From positions 930,848 to 994,847 of the forward strand of contig JANPWX010000026.1 in NCBI GenBank assembly GCA_024734555.1: 64,000 nucleotides of DNA, read 5' to 3'. Of this stretch, positions 11,101 to 26,100 are shown one piece after another (the first letter of the stretch is position 1; the number at the start of each line of letters is the position of its first letter). The position numbers and the translations under genes were made by a program. Origin of the DNA: Trochalopteron elliotii. Its lineage: Eukaryota > Chordata > Aves > Passeriformes > Leiothrichidae. The notes under the pieces were generated by a model. The model was given only the letters and a program-made list of their open reading frames with translations. It did not search any database and was not told the DNA's origin.

Positions 11101-14100
11101 TAAAAGTGCAGTTCAGTGCTGAGATTTGAACCTTCAGAATTCACAGGGTGTTGAATTTGAAGATAATGCTTACTCTAGTTGCCTTGAATTTCATAAAGTC
11201 TTTACTGAATTCACAGCAGCATAGTATATACATAGAAATCTTAGTTTATGAGTAAATTGGAGGTAGATGGTGAACTTTGTGTTAATCAGTCTTTGATAAT
11301 AGATTTTGATACTTATATCTGAGGAAAAAGCCTAATTTGAATATTGTGTAGTACTCATTTTTTGTATGCGAAGTTCGGCTTTTTGTGTTCTCTCTGATCT
11401 CTAGTTATCCTCTTGTACCAAATGATAAAAATATTTTTCTTTGTTTGGGTTGTTGTATTGTTCACATCTTTTATAATGATCCAAGTCATAATATAAATGG
11501 ACAGACTCCATTTTGTTAAATCAGATTATACACATATGGTGTATTTTATACTATATTACCTCTTGCTGTATATATTTTTCTTCTAGCATGCATTGAATGT
11601 TGTTGCAAGTGGTCTTATTTTGACTTCTGATTGTTGAATTACTGTTTTGTACATCAGGCTTGTACAAATGCCTGTCAATTTTTGTTTTTCTCCTGTTAAA
11701 TAAAATTGGCTTTTGCTGTAGCTGTGATGGAAATATGTAGAGTAGCATCTCTGTAGGAGAGATGTCCTCAAAGGTGGTGGTCCCCCAAGATAAATTCATT
11801 AGGATGATTCTGAAAGAGGCAAATCAAACTAGATTTTTTAAAAATAAAATTTTCAAAATGCCAGGGCATTTTTCCAAACTGTCAAATTTCTGCAGTGACA
11901 AAGTGGTAAGTGCCTTTGTGTGATATTATATTCTAAACACTGACTTGATGTTTGCAGAAGCTGCCTCCTGTTGAAGACTTAACAATAATTCTTCCAGATA
12001 ATGTTGAACTGAAGCTCTTTGGGACAGTTTCCAGCATCATTGAGCAGCTAGGTAGGCAAAATGTTTGCTTTGTTTTTAATTATTATAATTTCTGTGTATC
12101 TCTGCATGGATTGTGTTCTTAGCTGTTTCTTCAAAGTGTCAGTCCTGCAGCGTTATATTTCTGTGGGTAGCAGGTTGCTGAATTGGAATCCAAACTAACA
12201 GATGACATTTGTGTTGAATTACTTTTCATTTTGCTTATATGCATATGTTTCAATGTGATTTCCATGTTTAATTTTTTAATTAAAAGCCTTTTCTTCTACT
12301 GTGTATTATGGTTTTTATATTGATACTGGCCACAGTTATTGTATTTTAAATGTTTTAAGAAAATCTTCTAGTTGTATGTGCTATTTTTGAATAATCCCTG
12401 AATATGTAGGAGCTGTATAACCGAAAGCACAGATGCAGTACAATGTAGTCCCAAGTGCTTGCTTGTTAATATATGAGGACATGAAAAAGCCTTGTTTCTT
12501 TAACAGTGCAAGTCCTTCCTCTTCCTTCCTCTTCCTTCCTCTTCCTTCCTCTTCCTTCCTCTTCCTTCCTCTTCCTTCCTCCCTCTTTTGGCACCTTGAG
12601 CAAATGAAAGCTGCCCATGTCAGCAGTCAGAGGATGGTGTGCCTAACATGATTTATAGGTGGAGGGTAAGCCTAATGGGATTGAGATATAGAATGGATGT
12701 AAGCTTAACAGCAGGCATAGAGATTTAGGGATCTTTTCAGATCTGTTTTGGACCTCAGTATTTGATAAATGAAATCAAAGTTTTGCTGAAGCTCATATTA
12801 CTAAAACATCCACAGTATGTTTGTACTTAGGCTATTTCAAGTGTTCCATTCTCCTTGATCTGCATTTGAAGCAATTTGCTTATGAAAATTAGAAATTGAG
12901 TTCAATTTTGAAGCTAAAGTATGTATGCTGCATGTAGTACAAAAGAAAGTAAACAACTTTTGCTATTAATTTTTCTTTTAAAAGATTTTAGGTAATGCAG
13001 GCAATTCCTCTACATTATTTTATTGGAGTGAGATTTAATTTCATTTATTTGCAGGAAGCTGGGTGGAGGGTATGGGAGGTGGTAATCTGGTTCTTTTCTA
13101 CTTTGCCCTTTCTTGCTTATTGATAATAGTGGGGGCTTCAAGAAGGCTGCCTTCAGCCAAACAGGTAGTTTGAAAACAAGCTTTTTTAAAAAAATTGAAT
13201 CATACTTGCTATTATTCTTATTTTTGGTTTAAAATGTGTAGGTAAAACAAAACTGTGTTGAAAAACTACTGTTTTGAAAACCATTATTAATTCTAATCCT
13301 CACTGGTGAGTATAATCTTTTCAAATACCAGTGTACTGGTAGGTGAATTCTTTAGGCTGAGTCCTACTTTATGTAATGTACATGTATAAAGTGTTGAATT
13401 GGATTTGTTGCTGAAAGTTAGAAGACAAGCTACTTTAATGAAATAAAACCATATGAATGGCATAAACCCCCAGGACACCTGTGATTATTTTCTTGCTTTC
13501 ACTACCTTGCTTTAAGACTTCTCTTCTCCATATTTTAGTTTCATTTCAGTTCTTCTGAAAACAGGCCTCAATTTCAGTTGACTTGTGGCTGTATTAGGGA
13601 TGACAGCTAATTGGGGATTGTTTTTTGATTTTTGAACTAAATTGATATCTCTGTGTACTAGGTTTGTATCTAGTCTGAGGCTAGTTGATTTCTCATTTGG
13701 AAGTCAAAATATTGTTCTGACGCAACAACCGGTATTTTTTTTCTGTCCCTTTGATGTCTGTCTCTGCTGTTCTCTGTAGCAAGCTTCTAAGTTCATCAGT
13801 CTGCAGTGAGTGAGTGATACTTCTAAGTGGATATTTCATCCTGTGAGGTAAATTTGAGGCTAGAACAGTATAGGTTAATGCTTGCTGTGCAGTAGCTAAA
13901 AGCAAAATGACAGTACTTTCTGTGAACTTCTGCTCAGTGTGTATCAGAATTTAACAAAACTTCCGTATTTTGCTTCAAGGTACTTAAAGAGAACAGAAAA
14001 ATTCACTGTGTGGGTTGGGGCCTGGAAACTAAACAGCTTTGGTATATGAGAAACTTTTCCTGGGGCTGTACTTTGGGCCCTGCAAAAATAGGAATGATAA

Positions 14101-17100
14101 TATAGGCTGGGTCAGGGTAGGGGAAGCTGTAAGTCAGCAGGCTGGAGGTGGTAATGTTTCTCCTAAGTTTCATGGGACTGGTGTGTTATGCATTTTCAGA
14201 ATATATTTTCCTTAGCCTACTGCAGGCTGAGGGCTACGTGTGGTGAATCAATTTGAGACCATGATCTGAGAGGTTTTGGTGTGTTGTTTTTTGTGTTTGT
14301 TTTGATGCTTGGGGATTCTTGTCCTTTTTTTTTTTTTTTTTTTTTTTGCTGAGGTATATTTCTCATGAGGTTTAAACAACACATTGGGTACTTTCACTGT
14401 ATATTTTATCTTAAAGGTAGGCACAAAAGAAATTGATTTCACAAATTCTGTTGAAATTCAGTGAACTGTTAGGCCTGTAGAATTGTCATATTCTTGTTTG
14501 GCATGTTAAGGTTTTGGCAGATTGCAGTAGTAGCAGTAACTTTTAGTCTGGTGACATGTTGATTGCTGAAAGTCCTTTTATGTAAGTTCAGCAGTAATGA
14601 TCTTGAGCTTTTGTTGGAGTCTGAGTGATACTATGTACTTGGACTTCATTTGCTGGTGGACAGGCATTGAGAATGCTTAATTGAGCATTCTGTTGTTTTA
14701 CAGGTGGAGAAGTTTAATCATCATTAGGCCTAAATGTACTGTGAGACTTCTATGGCATTAAATTGCAGAATGTATAAGAGATTGTGCATGTGTATATGCA
14801 TGTAACACCATCAGTTGCTACTGTGACTGAACTGCCAGACAGCTTTTGTGTTCTGGTGTGATTTTTAGGACTCTCTCTCTCTTTACCCCAGAGAACAATA
14901 ATTCTGTAAGCAATCTAAGTATTACCACTCACGTATCATTGGAGAAGGGACATTTGCTTCTAAGTACTTCTGTATTTTTGCAAGAATATTTGGTTGCAGC
15001 TCTATAAACTTAAATAGACAGGTAGTGGTGTGGTTTGTTAAGTTTTACTGCAATTATCTGCATGCTGTTGAAGCATAAAGTTCTAATTTATTTTTTTCTT
15101 TCCATTTTAGTAATAATTGAATCACTGAGAGGCCTACCTCCAGTAAATGAGGAGAGCATAATTTTTAAAGAAGATCGGCAAGCAGTAGGAAAGGTGGGTG
15201 TAAAATAAAACCTGATTATTCTAATACAAAATTGGAAGTATTCTTTACCGCTCCAGAAAGTAGAGTTGAAGTCAATTAAATGAAAGATGTTTCCTTGATA
15301 TATAGCTTTTCTTTGTGCCTTTGACTCCTGATATATTCATCTGGCTTTTTAATCTCAAGAATTCATAACCTGGAATTAATTGCATCCTTACAGAATTACA
15401 GTATCTGGTGAGTTTCCAGTGTTTGATGAGAGTGCTTGTGAAGATGAAGAGATTACTTTCTGATGTATGATGTCTCGGAATAACAGGCTGTGTGCTCTTT
15501 TACTGCCAGATAGGGGCAGTAGTTAGTGAAGTTTTATGAAAACTGGGGGATGTTTTCTTCTATGCTGTGCTGTTCCTGATTTAAGGCCAGTGAAGAATGT
15601 TTGCTGAGGGGGTTGTTGCATCGAATTTTCTGCTTTCTGTAGACAGAAAGCCATCATCCACAATGATTACTACTGAAATATCTTTGAATGCTAGCTGTGA
15701 GTGGAACAAACCTAGCCTGAATTTCAGATGTTCTGTAGAACATGGCAAAATGCTCTGCTCTCCATGGAATTGGGGAACTGTTGTAAAGGCATCTTGTTAA
15801 GATGAACTTTGAGGAAAAAATGATCAGGAGATTGTTCCAGCTGTTATGAGACTTGAAAGCATAACAGACCCAGAAAAATAGAGATTTGACAAAAGGAAGG
15901 ATTACAAAGGATGTGACAATTTACTTTTCCACGTAATAGCAAACAGTGGTTGGGGAAATACACTGTCAAACAAAATTTGGTAATAAAACTAAAGTGTGAA
16001 AGCAACTTTTATTTGATGCTGCATTTTGAAAGTATATTGGACTGCTTAAATATCATTGTCTACAGTGGAATTAGCTACTACTAATCTACTTGTAGTTTAT
16101 TTAAACATTTTAATTTTATTTCTTTCAGATATTTGAGATATTTGGTCCTGTTTCACATCCTTTTTATGTGATAAGATTTAACAACTCTGAGCATATCAAA
16201 GAGAAAGGTATTAATGTGCAAGATAGCATGTATTTTGCTCCATCAGTGGAGGACTTCACCCAGTATATATTTGCAGAGAAACTAAAACAGTGAGTCTGAT
16301 TTCTTTTCTAATCTGGTGTTTTTTTTAATATAGCTAAAAATGTTGGATTAAAGTTGAGTCTTCAGTGAGAAACTCTAGTACTAAGCTTAACGCTAAACTT
16401 TGTATTTCCTTTAGATATTCTCAACTATGTTACAATAACAAGACTGTACTGTTTTGTCTTTGAGAACAATAAAGAGTAGCTGTAAACAGCAAGCTTTTAA
16501 AGTCCTGTAATTACTGAAGTTTAGTTTCTTACTCTACTTAATATACTAAGCTTGCTTTCTTTTTATGCTGCTGTTAACTAAAATACAACCAGGAGAGTTC
16601 ATTGATATTTCCTCCACGTTCTGCCACGCAGATACATGAATAAGACAGTTTTTCAAGCTGAACTTTCCAGATTTTGTTGTTCTTCAGATTCTTGTATAGT
16701 TTCAGAACTGATGATATACTTGTTTGCATTCTGAACAAGTTTGTAGTAATTTACTGTTTTTATTTCATATTACAAGGCCAGAATCGAAATGTAATTATCA
16801 ATAAATCTATTACACATTTGCAGGATAACAATTCTAGATAAAAATTACCCTCTCAATTTGCCAGAGAGGAGGGATTTGATTGACAATGTAGTATGATGTT
16901 CAGAAACTTCTCAGTAGTGTTTGTTTGTATGACTGAGGAAGGTGGCATGCATAAATAAGTAGGACTTGATGCCATTTAGAGGGAAGTGTACTCAAAAGAT
17001 ACAGACTAAGAAATAAAATATAATAAATGACAGCTAGATACTAATGTTCTAAATATTGATGAGCAATCATCTGAGATAACTATAGGTTAGATACCTTTTG

Positions 17101-20100
17101 TCATACAAGTGACTTAGTTTTTGTTTATTAGGATTAGTTCTCAGGGGTTGGTTAATTGTCTGTATTCATTACAGCTGTGCCAGTATCATACTGAATAGTT
17201 ATTTTCTTTAGTCAAAAGTGTAACCAGACCTGCAGGGGTGGGTTGTTTGTGTTTTTTTTTTTTAACTTCCTCATTTCTGTGCAAGCAACAAGCATATTTT
17301 CTTCCCTTCAGTGAGGACCAAAATAGATAACTTTCTTGCTCTGATGCTTGTTTGTTTTTCTGCAGCATTTTGATGCCAGCTGGTCTTCGATTTGTGCTAT
17401 TAAACTTTGTTGCTTAGCACAGTAACTGCACAAACTTTAATCATCTGCTCGCTGCATCAATAACCATGTGCAGTACTCAGTATCTGAGATGGGAGACTCG
17501 TGTTTTACTTTGTTTCGTGCTTTGGAAAGAGTTTGAAGAAACCATTTTTCATTTGGTAGTACTTCACTGTCATGGGTGGTAAAAACCTGAAACCGAGGCA
17601 AGATGCTTCTAACTTCCATGGCTTACCAGCATGGCTGAACAGTGCCATTTTTTCTTCTCTTGATTAGGATGAGTAGTGTGACTTCAGTTACAGTACACTG
17701 AAATAATATTTTATTTCTGGGTTTTGTCAGTACAATTTCTTGCTATTGGTTGAAGCTGCCTTTTCACTAAATAGATTTCATTAAAAACAGATGAAGAATT
17801 TCTGATTTCTGACTTGTGCTGTAATGCTATATGAAGAAACCTTAATGCTGTAAGAATGTGACATGGATGGTAGAAAAGTCAAGCTTTGGCCAGTGATCCA
17901 CTAGAAGACTTTTGGACCTTAGTAGATGGCAAATTTGATAATCAATAATTTTTATTTTCTGTTTTTTCTTAGTTTGACTATGTGCACACCAGATTGTGGA
18001 GTATTTCAGGCTTAAGGTTTTAAAACTGTCGTTCAAAACTGATGGTTCTTGAAAAGGAAAGGAATCAAGATTAAGATCTGAAAGAAACACTGAGTTTGAA
18101 GCTTTTCCTGAAATCTGAAATGCAATCTGCTTGCATTGTACAAAGTTGCAGTGCTATGAATAAGCCTTACACTTTATAGAAAAATAAGAGAAAGTGTAGT
18201 GTAAAACTTTTTGAATGCAAAATAATTTGTTGCTAAAGATAGGCTTGTGTTGTATTGCCTGAAACCCGGTTCTGAAAAAGCTCATGTATTTTCATGATTC
18301 CTCTGAATTACCTTTTGTTAGACTTCAAGATCTTAGAGTACGTGACTTCACAAATCAAAGAATTACTAGATTGTTCTTTGTAGAAGATATTAAATACCTC
18401 AGAGCACGAGAAACAGGTTTTTTTTGTTGAAGTGAGGAAGGCTGCTTTAGGAGAGTGAGATAAGCTGCCTGACCTTGAAAGGTTTAAAGCTTGCAGTCAG
18501 TGATGTTATATATTGCTGAATGACCACAGGTCTTGGCGATTCTTGTGTGCTTTGGTATTTCTGACAGGTATGTGTTGCTCCGAAACAACTAGATGAAAGA
18601 AAGAAACAGTTCAGTTCATAATAATAAAGAAAAAGTTTTCTGCAGCTGGGAAATTACTTGAATAGAGTCCTTATCTTATGTTTCTCCCTGTAATGTTTTC
18701 TTCTAATTGAACTTTAAAATGTCTTTTTTGCATTCCTTTTTACTCATAGTCTCAAAAGAACATGTAGAGGTTGAGCTTCAGTTTTATGGTTTTAGGGAGT
18801 GAGGCACAATATACCTCCACATGACTTGCCAGTGCTCACATGGGTGTGACTAAGGACCTCTGAAGTCCAGGCTACTGATGCCAGTGGTTATGTAGTTTTT
18901 TGTAGTTCATTCTACTTGATTGTTGCTGACTTGATGAATACATAAAAACCCCTTGGTTATTAGAGCACTGACTGAAGGTGTTTCACACTGAACACATTGA
19001 TGTTTTTAACTGTGTGGTTCCATTTTGCAAGTAAGAATTTTCAGTATTGCACTGCTTGATGCAGTTTTTCTGCGTAGATGAGGACTGTACCTTGACATTT
19101 CAGAGCAAAACACAAAATTTGAGAGCAGCATGAAAAAACCTTCAACAGACTACTGGTGGTGTAATATAAATCTATTTCACAAATGCTTTGCTAATCAAAG
19201 AAATTACTTGATTTTTAGTGAAGAGCTTTGCGGTGGGTTAAATAAATTAGACTAATCTAAATTTATTTTAGTGCTTGTCAGGCAAGACAATTGAGTTTTT
19301 GCTTCTTTAAGTGTCTTTTGCCTTGCAATTTAATTTTATGTTTACAACAAAATAAAAGGTGGAACCTAGTTATCTAGCTAACAGTCTTAATAAAATTGTA
19401 ATCCAAGCATTGAGAGACTTTTGGTTCTGAATTTACTTTGCTGTAGTTACACTGAAGGCCTGTCTCCTACTGAATGAATTCATTGTTCTCCTTAACTGAG
19501 GATACATGTTCTGAAACCAGAAGAATAAGACTGCTTGTGATTGTAGTCAACAGCATAAGAAAGTTGCAGTGAACTACCTCAGTTCAGGTTCAAAGCAATT
19601 AAGATTCAAAAGGATTTGTTCAGGGACTATTGACCAAAACTTAGTATTAAACTAGATGTTTGACTGAAATGTTCAGTCATCATTTGAATTAGGAGGATTT
19701 TTCAAGCATAGTGAAGCACTGAGTTGACCTATTTGCTTATTAACAATATTAAAAACCAAGTAATTTATTGAAAAGAGGAAGGTCCTGTTCCAGGAGACCT
19801 GATATCTTATAGAAAGTGTTAGCCTTCCTTTATATGGATTGTCTAATTTGTGTTTTGTCTTGTGTGTTTTTTTTTTCTTCTAGGGAAAAAGGTTCAGATG
19901 CATCTTGGAAGAATGATCAAGAACCACCATCTGAAGTAACTATAGAGGGGTTTTTTATTGTTTATTGTTTTTGATTACAGAAGTCATGTGGAAAAAATTC
20001 TGTGCAGAGCAAGTAATTAGCAAGCTTGTGTTTTTGTGGAGACAAGAGTTGAATGTACCTCTTCATTGAAAGAAAGGATCATGCTTTTCTTGGAGAGGTC

Positions 20101-23100
20101 TTGTAGTGAGTGTGGAGAGTACTACCTGTCTCTCTGCTTGCTTTTTGCAGTTGGCAAAATGTGTATCTTCAGTTCCTCTGCTCCTTCAAGAACATATTTG
20201 ACAACCTGAATGTTTAACTTTGGGTAGCACTGCTTTTACCTTCCCTAATAATTTTGTGTCTGCTAGGGAATTTTTGTCTGTGTCATTATTTCACTGCAGC
20301 TTTGTCTTCAATTGGCCACAAGCAATTGCTTGTTTTAAAAGGCTTATTAGTACTCTGGAAACTTACTGCTTGGACATCTAAGCTGTCTGCTCTTCAAAAT
20401 TGACTTGACTTCTCTGTTGCATTCTTTGAATGACTTCTTAGTATGCTTTCCCTGTGGTTTGCTGTTACAAAACAGTAGTTCCATGAGAAGAGTCAGGTTT
20501 CTTCCATAAAACAGGCTGTCATACAGGGTCATGTAGAATTAGGAGCTCCCTGTTACTATTGACATCATTTGCTATAGGATCTGTAAGTAGTTCTTCAGTG
20601 ACTTTGTCTGTGGTCCTTAACTCCACTCTAAATTTTGTGAGTATTCAATAAGAATCACAAGGCTGGTAGTTTTACTGAGGTGTTTTCATGAGATTTGTTT
20701 TACATCACAACAGTTAAGTCACTTTTCCTTGCAATTGAAACATATCCAAAGTAGCTAAAATTCCTAGAAACCTTTTGTCTACCATAGTATTCTAAAGAGA
20801 TCTGTCTGCTTGTCTTGAATCTTCCAAATGCTTGCCTTTTTAGCATAATTCTATGCTATGTAATATATTAGTCTCACTCTATAATTTGGTAGGAAAGGTG
20901 TGATTTGTGGGGTTTGGGTTTTTTTTGTGGGGGGTGGTGGTGTTTGTTTGGTTTTGTTTCTCCAGTGTTATAACTGATTGAATAGAATGGGCTGTTTCAG
21001 TTGGAAGGAACCTACAGCAGTCAGGGCTGACAAGTTCAGGGCTGATGCTGAAGCATAAGCTGAAGTATGTTGTGTAAAGCATTGTCCAAATGCCTGTTAA
21101 ATATTAACAGGCTCATGGTGTCAGCTACCTCTTTATGAAGTCTCTTCCAGTGTTTGACTAATTTCTTATTGTTTCTAATAAGAAATTCTTCATTATTTCC
21201 AGTTTGAACCTTCCTGGTACTGCTTTGGACCTTCCTACTCATCCTGTTACTGCATACCAGGTAGAAGAGGTCAGCACCTCTTTCTCCCCTTCCTTAGGAA
21301 GCTCTAGAGAGCAATGAGGTTGCTTCTCAGCCTCCTTTCCACCAAATGAGGCAAGTCCAGAGTCCTTAGCTGCTCTTCACAGGACATGCTTTCCAATGCT
21401 GTCACCAGCTTTGTTTCCCTCCTCTGGTTGCAGCATATCCAAGGACTTTGACATTCTTGACATGTGTAGCCAGAGCTGCATGGAGCACTCAGGGTGAGGC
21501 CCCCCAAGGCTGTCACCTCTGTTGGTTGTCTGTGCTGTGCCTGTGCCTGATGCACCCCAGGAAGGGGTTTTGCCCTCTGGGTTCCGGGGCACACCTGCTG
21601 ACCCACACTGAGCTGCTGCTGACCAGCACCCCCAGCCCTCTTGGCAGGGCTGCCCTCCAGCCACTCCTCTCCCAATTTAGACTTGAGCCTGGTGTTACTT
21701 CATCCTAGGTGTGCAGCACTTGGACTCATTAGACTTGATCCCATTAATCATTGCTCAGGGCCTCAGTGTACCTTGATCTGTCTGCAAGGCCTCCTGTGCC
21801 TCAAGAGAGTCCATGCCAGTGTGGTCTCATCAGCAGACTTGCTCATGGTGCTTCTAAATGCTGCATCCAGATCATTGATAAATACATTGAACAGAACTGG
21901 CCCTGGAACTGAGCTCTGAGGAACTCTGCCCTTCAGGCAGTTCTTCACCCATTGCACCAATAACCTGCTCATCCCACTGCTGGACAACTTGTCCAGAAGG
22001 GTGACTGTTGGGGGACAGTGTTAAATTTTTCATTCTCAGTCCTTATCCCAGAACGGTTGTTCCGGCTTGAAGGAGAGATGTTGTGACATGATCTTTTCTG
22101 TGCTCAAAGACAGGTCCTGTAATGATGTATCAGTCTGTCAGCTTGGAATGTTGCTTTTTCCACTGTAGTGAGTGAGGGTGATGCATTTTGAAATACTGGT
22201 TTTGTTTCCTGTAAGTGAAACTGAGCTGTGTGGTGCTGACTTCTCTCAAAGAATGCTTGTCTGTCAGTTCTGACTGTAAATTGCCTTCCTTTCTTGTAGA
22301 GACATTTCTCAGAGAATCATAATTTGAGAGTTAGAAGTGTTGTATAAGAATTGGACTGTAGGTATGTTATCCATAGAGCTTTGAAAGACTGTACTTACAG
22401 ACTTTTGGCTAGTCTTATCTTGATTTCATTCAGTAATTTTCTCTTGGTGATGATACCAACTGGGCTTATTGGCTAATAGTGAGCTCTTCTGATTTTTAGT
22501 CATGGTTTAAAAGCTGTTCAGGAGATAAGCTTGTAGATACATAATTTGCATTTGTAGGAACCCATGAAATTTTATTGGCCAAGTACAGTCCATCAAATCT
22601 GCAGATACAGATTCATTGCCTTTTCCAAAGTTTGGGGTTTTCTTAAATATTTTTCTTAATATTAAATTTGCTGTACCTCACTATAGGAAGGAAAAAATGG
22701 AGGCTTGAAAAAGTCACTGATGACAGGGGTGGGCACTCTTCTGACTGTGTGATCTGTCTGTGGAAAAAAGCACATCTTACATCTTGTAATCCTCAATTAG
22801 AATAATCTTTGGTTAGTTCTAGCAGTTAGAGTTTATACCACACTATCCCAAACTGTGACAGTTGATGAGCTGATAGAAAGTAGCTTTTGCTGTGGAGGTA
22901 ATAGCTGTTGACAGGGGTGAAGATTAAATTTTATGCTACTGGTGCTTGAAATTATCTCTTGCAGCCAGACCCTTTTAGAGACCTCAGATTGCAGCTCACT
23001 TCTGGCGAGCCCCTGTAGTAAACTGCAATTTTTGGAGTCACTTCTTTTTGTGATAGTGTGAAGCTTTTGTTTTTTTATGAATGTTAAATTAATCCATGGT

Positions 23101-26100
23101 AGGCTTTTCTACTTGCTGCTTTTCACTTACATGGTAAGTATTCCTTTTTTGGCAGGCTCTTAACTAGCCCAGTTTATGTGTAGAGTCTCTAATACAGTCT
23201 TGCCTAGCTTTGTTGTTGGGGTCAGAGGATGACAAAAGGTGATCTGTATGCTGCAAGGCTAGCAGCAGCAGATAACTGCAGTTTTTCTCTGGGCTGACTT
23301 CTTGAGATGTTACATGGAAATTAGATAGCACTAAAAGGCACCTGTTGCTGTTCATTATTTCTGCACTACTGGAGTATGGTGTACTGGAGTTCTTAGAAAA
23401 AGCAGGAGTTTGTGAAAGATTTTACTTCATGGTATACATCATCTTGGTGTAGTTCTTGTGACTTTTTTGAGTGTCATCCAGTTATGTAGTAGAAGAAATA
23501 GTTGTGTTCAGAATTAACTTTTATAAAGCTTTTTAAGCACTGTTTTGGTGCAGTGTTTTTGAGATCCATGATCTGTGTACATGATACATACAAGTAAGCA
23601 GCAAAGCCCTGCTTTCAGAATTGGGAGGGGGAGGGTGGGATCAAATCCTACCCTTTTTAAGTCATAAGAGTGAGCTGTTTTTCAGGGAACTAATTAATGC
23701 TGACAGATTTCTTCGCTGTCCCTGGTAACTTATCCTCAGTCATATAAGTTAGGATTCAAAAGGTAGCAAAACCTTGAGTAACAAGAAGAAACCATTGCAG
23801 GGACATGGAATCTGTTGTAAATGACAACATTCCTCAAAGCTGAAAATTTCTTTGGAATAACCTTGCTATTGCAAATTGAACAGAAAATATTATTAAATAT
23901 ACTACAGAAAATTCCAGTTTAGTGATAATTTTAGAGTAGAGATTTTTTTATGTAGTTTTAACTGCTAAATTATGTATTGGTTGCCAAGTTAATTTTTATT
24001 CATCTTAAAAATTCGTTTTTTAATTAATTTAATCTAGAGTTGTTCTTTGAAAGCTTTTTCATGGCAGTAATCAGCCAGCTCCTTTCCTTTTCTTACTAAC
24101 ATCTAGGCAGTCAAACATTTGTTTTCAGCACTGGATGGAATGTTGCTCTTTTCAGGAAAATTAGAAAGAATAACTGAGTCATGCATCAATTGTGTTATGA
24201 TAGATTTTTGTAGTGTTAGCTTTTTTCTTGTTTTCTTGCTGAGAAGCCAACAGATTTTTTTTTTTTACCAGGTTTTGGATTTCAGCGATGATGAAAAAGA
24301 AAGAGAGGCAAAACTGAAGAAGAAGAAGCCTCAAAGTCAAGGAAGAAAGAAAGTCAGATCAGAAGCACTTCCATCGAGTGAGTGAATGCTATGTGAATGC
24401 TTTTGTCTATTAATCTAAGTCTGGAATGCCCATTTATAACTATCCTAATGATTAAGGTTTTATGCAGTTAATAGTAATTCTGTACTTTTCAAACTTAAGT
24501 TTGAACTTGTGGCTTCATTCCGTGTTTATTTTTTTAGAAAAGTTAAGTTGTGTTCTGTTGAAATAGAAACCCTGTGGAAGGGAAGTGGTACAGCGGCAGA
24601 GCAGTTGTTGGGGAGAGTGAGAGGGTCTCAGAACAGTGTTGGTTGACACACAGTGAGGATTCTGAGCAGATGCCACCATTTGGATGGGATTCAGCTAAAG
24701 CCTTTGAGTGCTGGGAAAAGACAGAGGAAGGCCACATGCAATTTTTGGAAACCCACTTCTTTGGCAATCAAGGAAGGAGACACAGGTCTTAGATGGAGAA
24801 TTTACTCCTCTAAAAGGGAGCTCTTCCTCACCCATGACATAATACAAGTACTCTAAATAACTCCTACTTGTGCAGCCTGCTGAGAACCTCTCTGTTTACC
24901 TAATGCAGTCATTAGATGAACAAAGCTGTGTATGGATTTTCATAATATGAATTCTTTACTCTCCTTTCTCCAGCTGTTGTCATATCTGTTCCAGGTGCAT
25001 GCTTGCAGCTGTGCTCTGTTTACCATAACCAAATTTTCACTTCTTTCATGCCTCTCTACTGACAAAACTTCGATTTTTGATTGCCATTTTGGTTGAGTAA
25101 TTCTTATTGCATCCCTCTTTTTCTGTTCTCACTGATCTGCTTTGGCTGCATGCTTTTTATACCCCTCCCTTTAAATACAGCTCTCGTCCCTTACCCTGTT
25201 CTACTGCTTGCTTACCAGATTGCTTCAGCAATCTGCAGCATGGTGGTGCTTCCCCCAGTGAATTTTTCAGACTGACTCCTGTATGTTTGCTGCTCTTCCT
25301 CTGTAAAGCTGATACATTGTGCCCCACTGAAACCCTTTTCTCTTGATCTGGAAGATCAGTAGCTGTCCTAAAATACTTTTTGAACAGTACAATCCTCCTT
25401 TTATCAATCAGATAAAGCCACAATCTTTCTTGGACTGGCTTTCGCCCTATGGTTTTGTCAGGTTTTTTTTTTCCCCTTAAGGGATGGATCTGAATTGTGC
25501 TGTACTTTCTCTTCATTACTTATGGTTATTTTCTCCTGGTTTCTGTTAATCTAGCATATGTGTGTTTTCCACCACATCTTTATTCTGCCAGCTTATTGCA
25601 GACCTGCCTTTGCCTAGGGCTTGCTGAGGCTGTTACTGAACTATGTTCCGTAACTAAGAGGACAACAGGAGGAACTGTTGCACTTTGTCAAGGGAGATAG
25701 GTTTTGATTTGCCATGGATTTTTTGTAAATAACATGGCACAAATTGGAGTTGTGCGCAATTTCTTTTGGCTGTAGAATTCAACAGCAATGGTATGTCACA
25801 AATGGAGGCACAAAGTTGGTCTCAGATGAGGATTTACATGAGTATATTAAAGTTCTCCTGTTACAGTATTTGATGAAAGAAAGAACAAAAATACTCATTC
25901 AAGTATTTCAGTGCTTCCAAGAGACCTACTTGTACCAAATGAATCTTAACTCCTAATCCCCCATGAAAATGAGTAGGAATTCTGGTATTCAAGTACCTTT
26001 CCAGACTTGAAAGCATTTTCACCTTTGAAAAATTATGTAGTCTAGTGCCAAGGATGAGGTTCACTGAGGTTTTTAAATTTCAGTGATTTTATGCGGTGTT

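Noticed and set aside
15424..15465. Possible box C/D snoRNA in NAF1 intron 4
   Set aside because: A TTGATGA-like and a CTGA-like word occur, but only about 35 nt apart and without terminal stem pairing.
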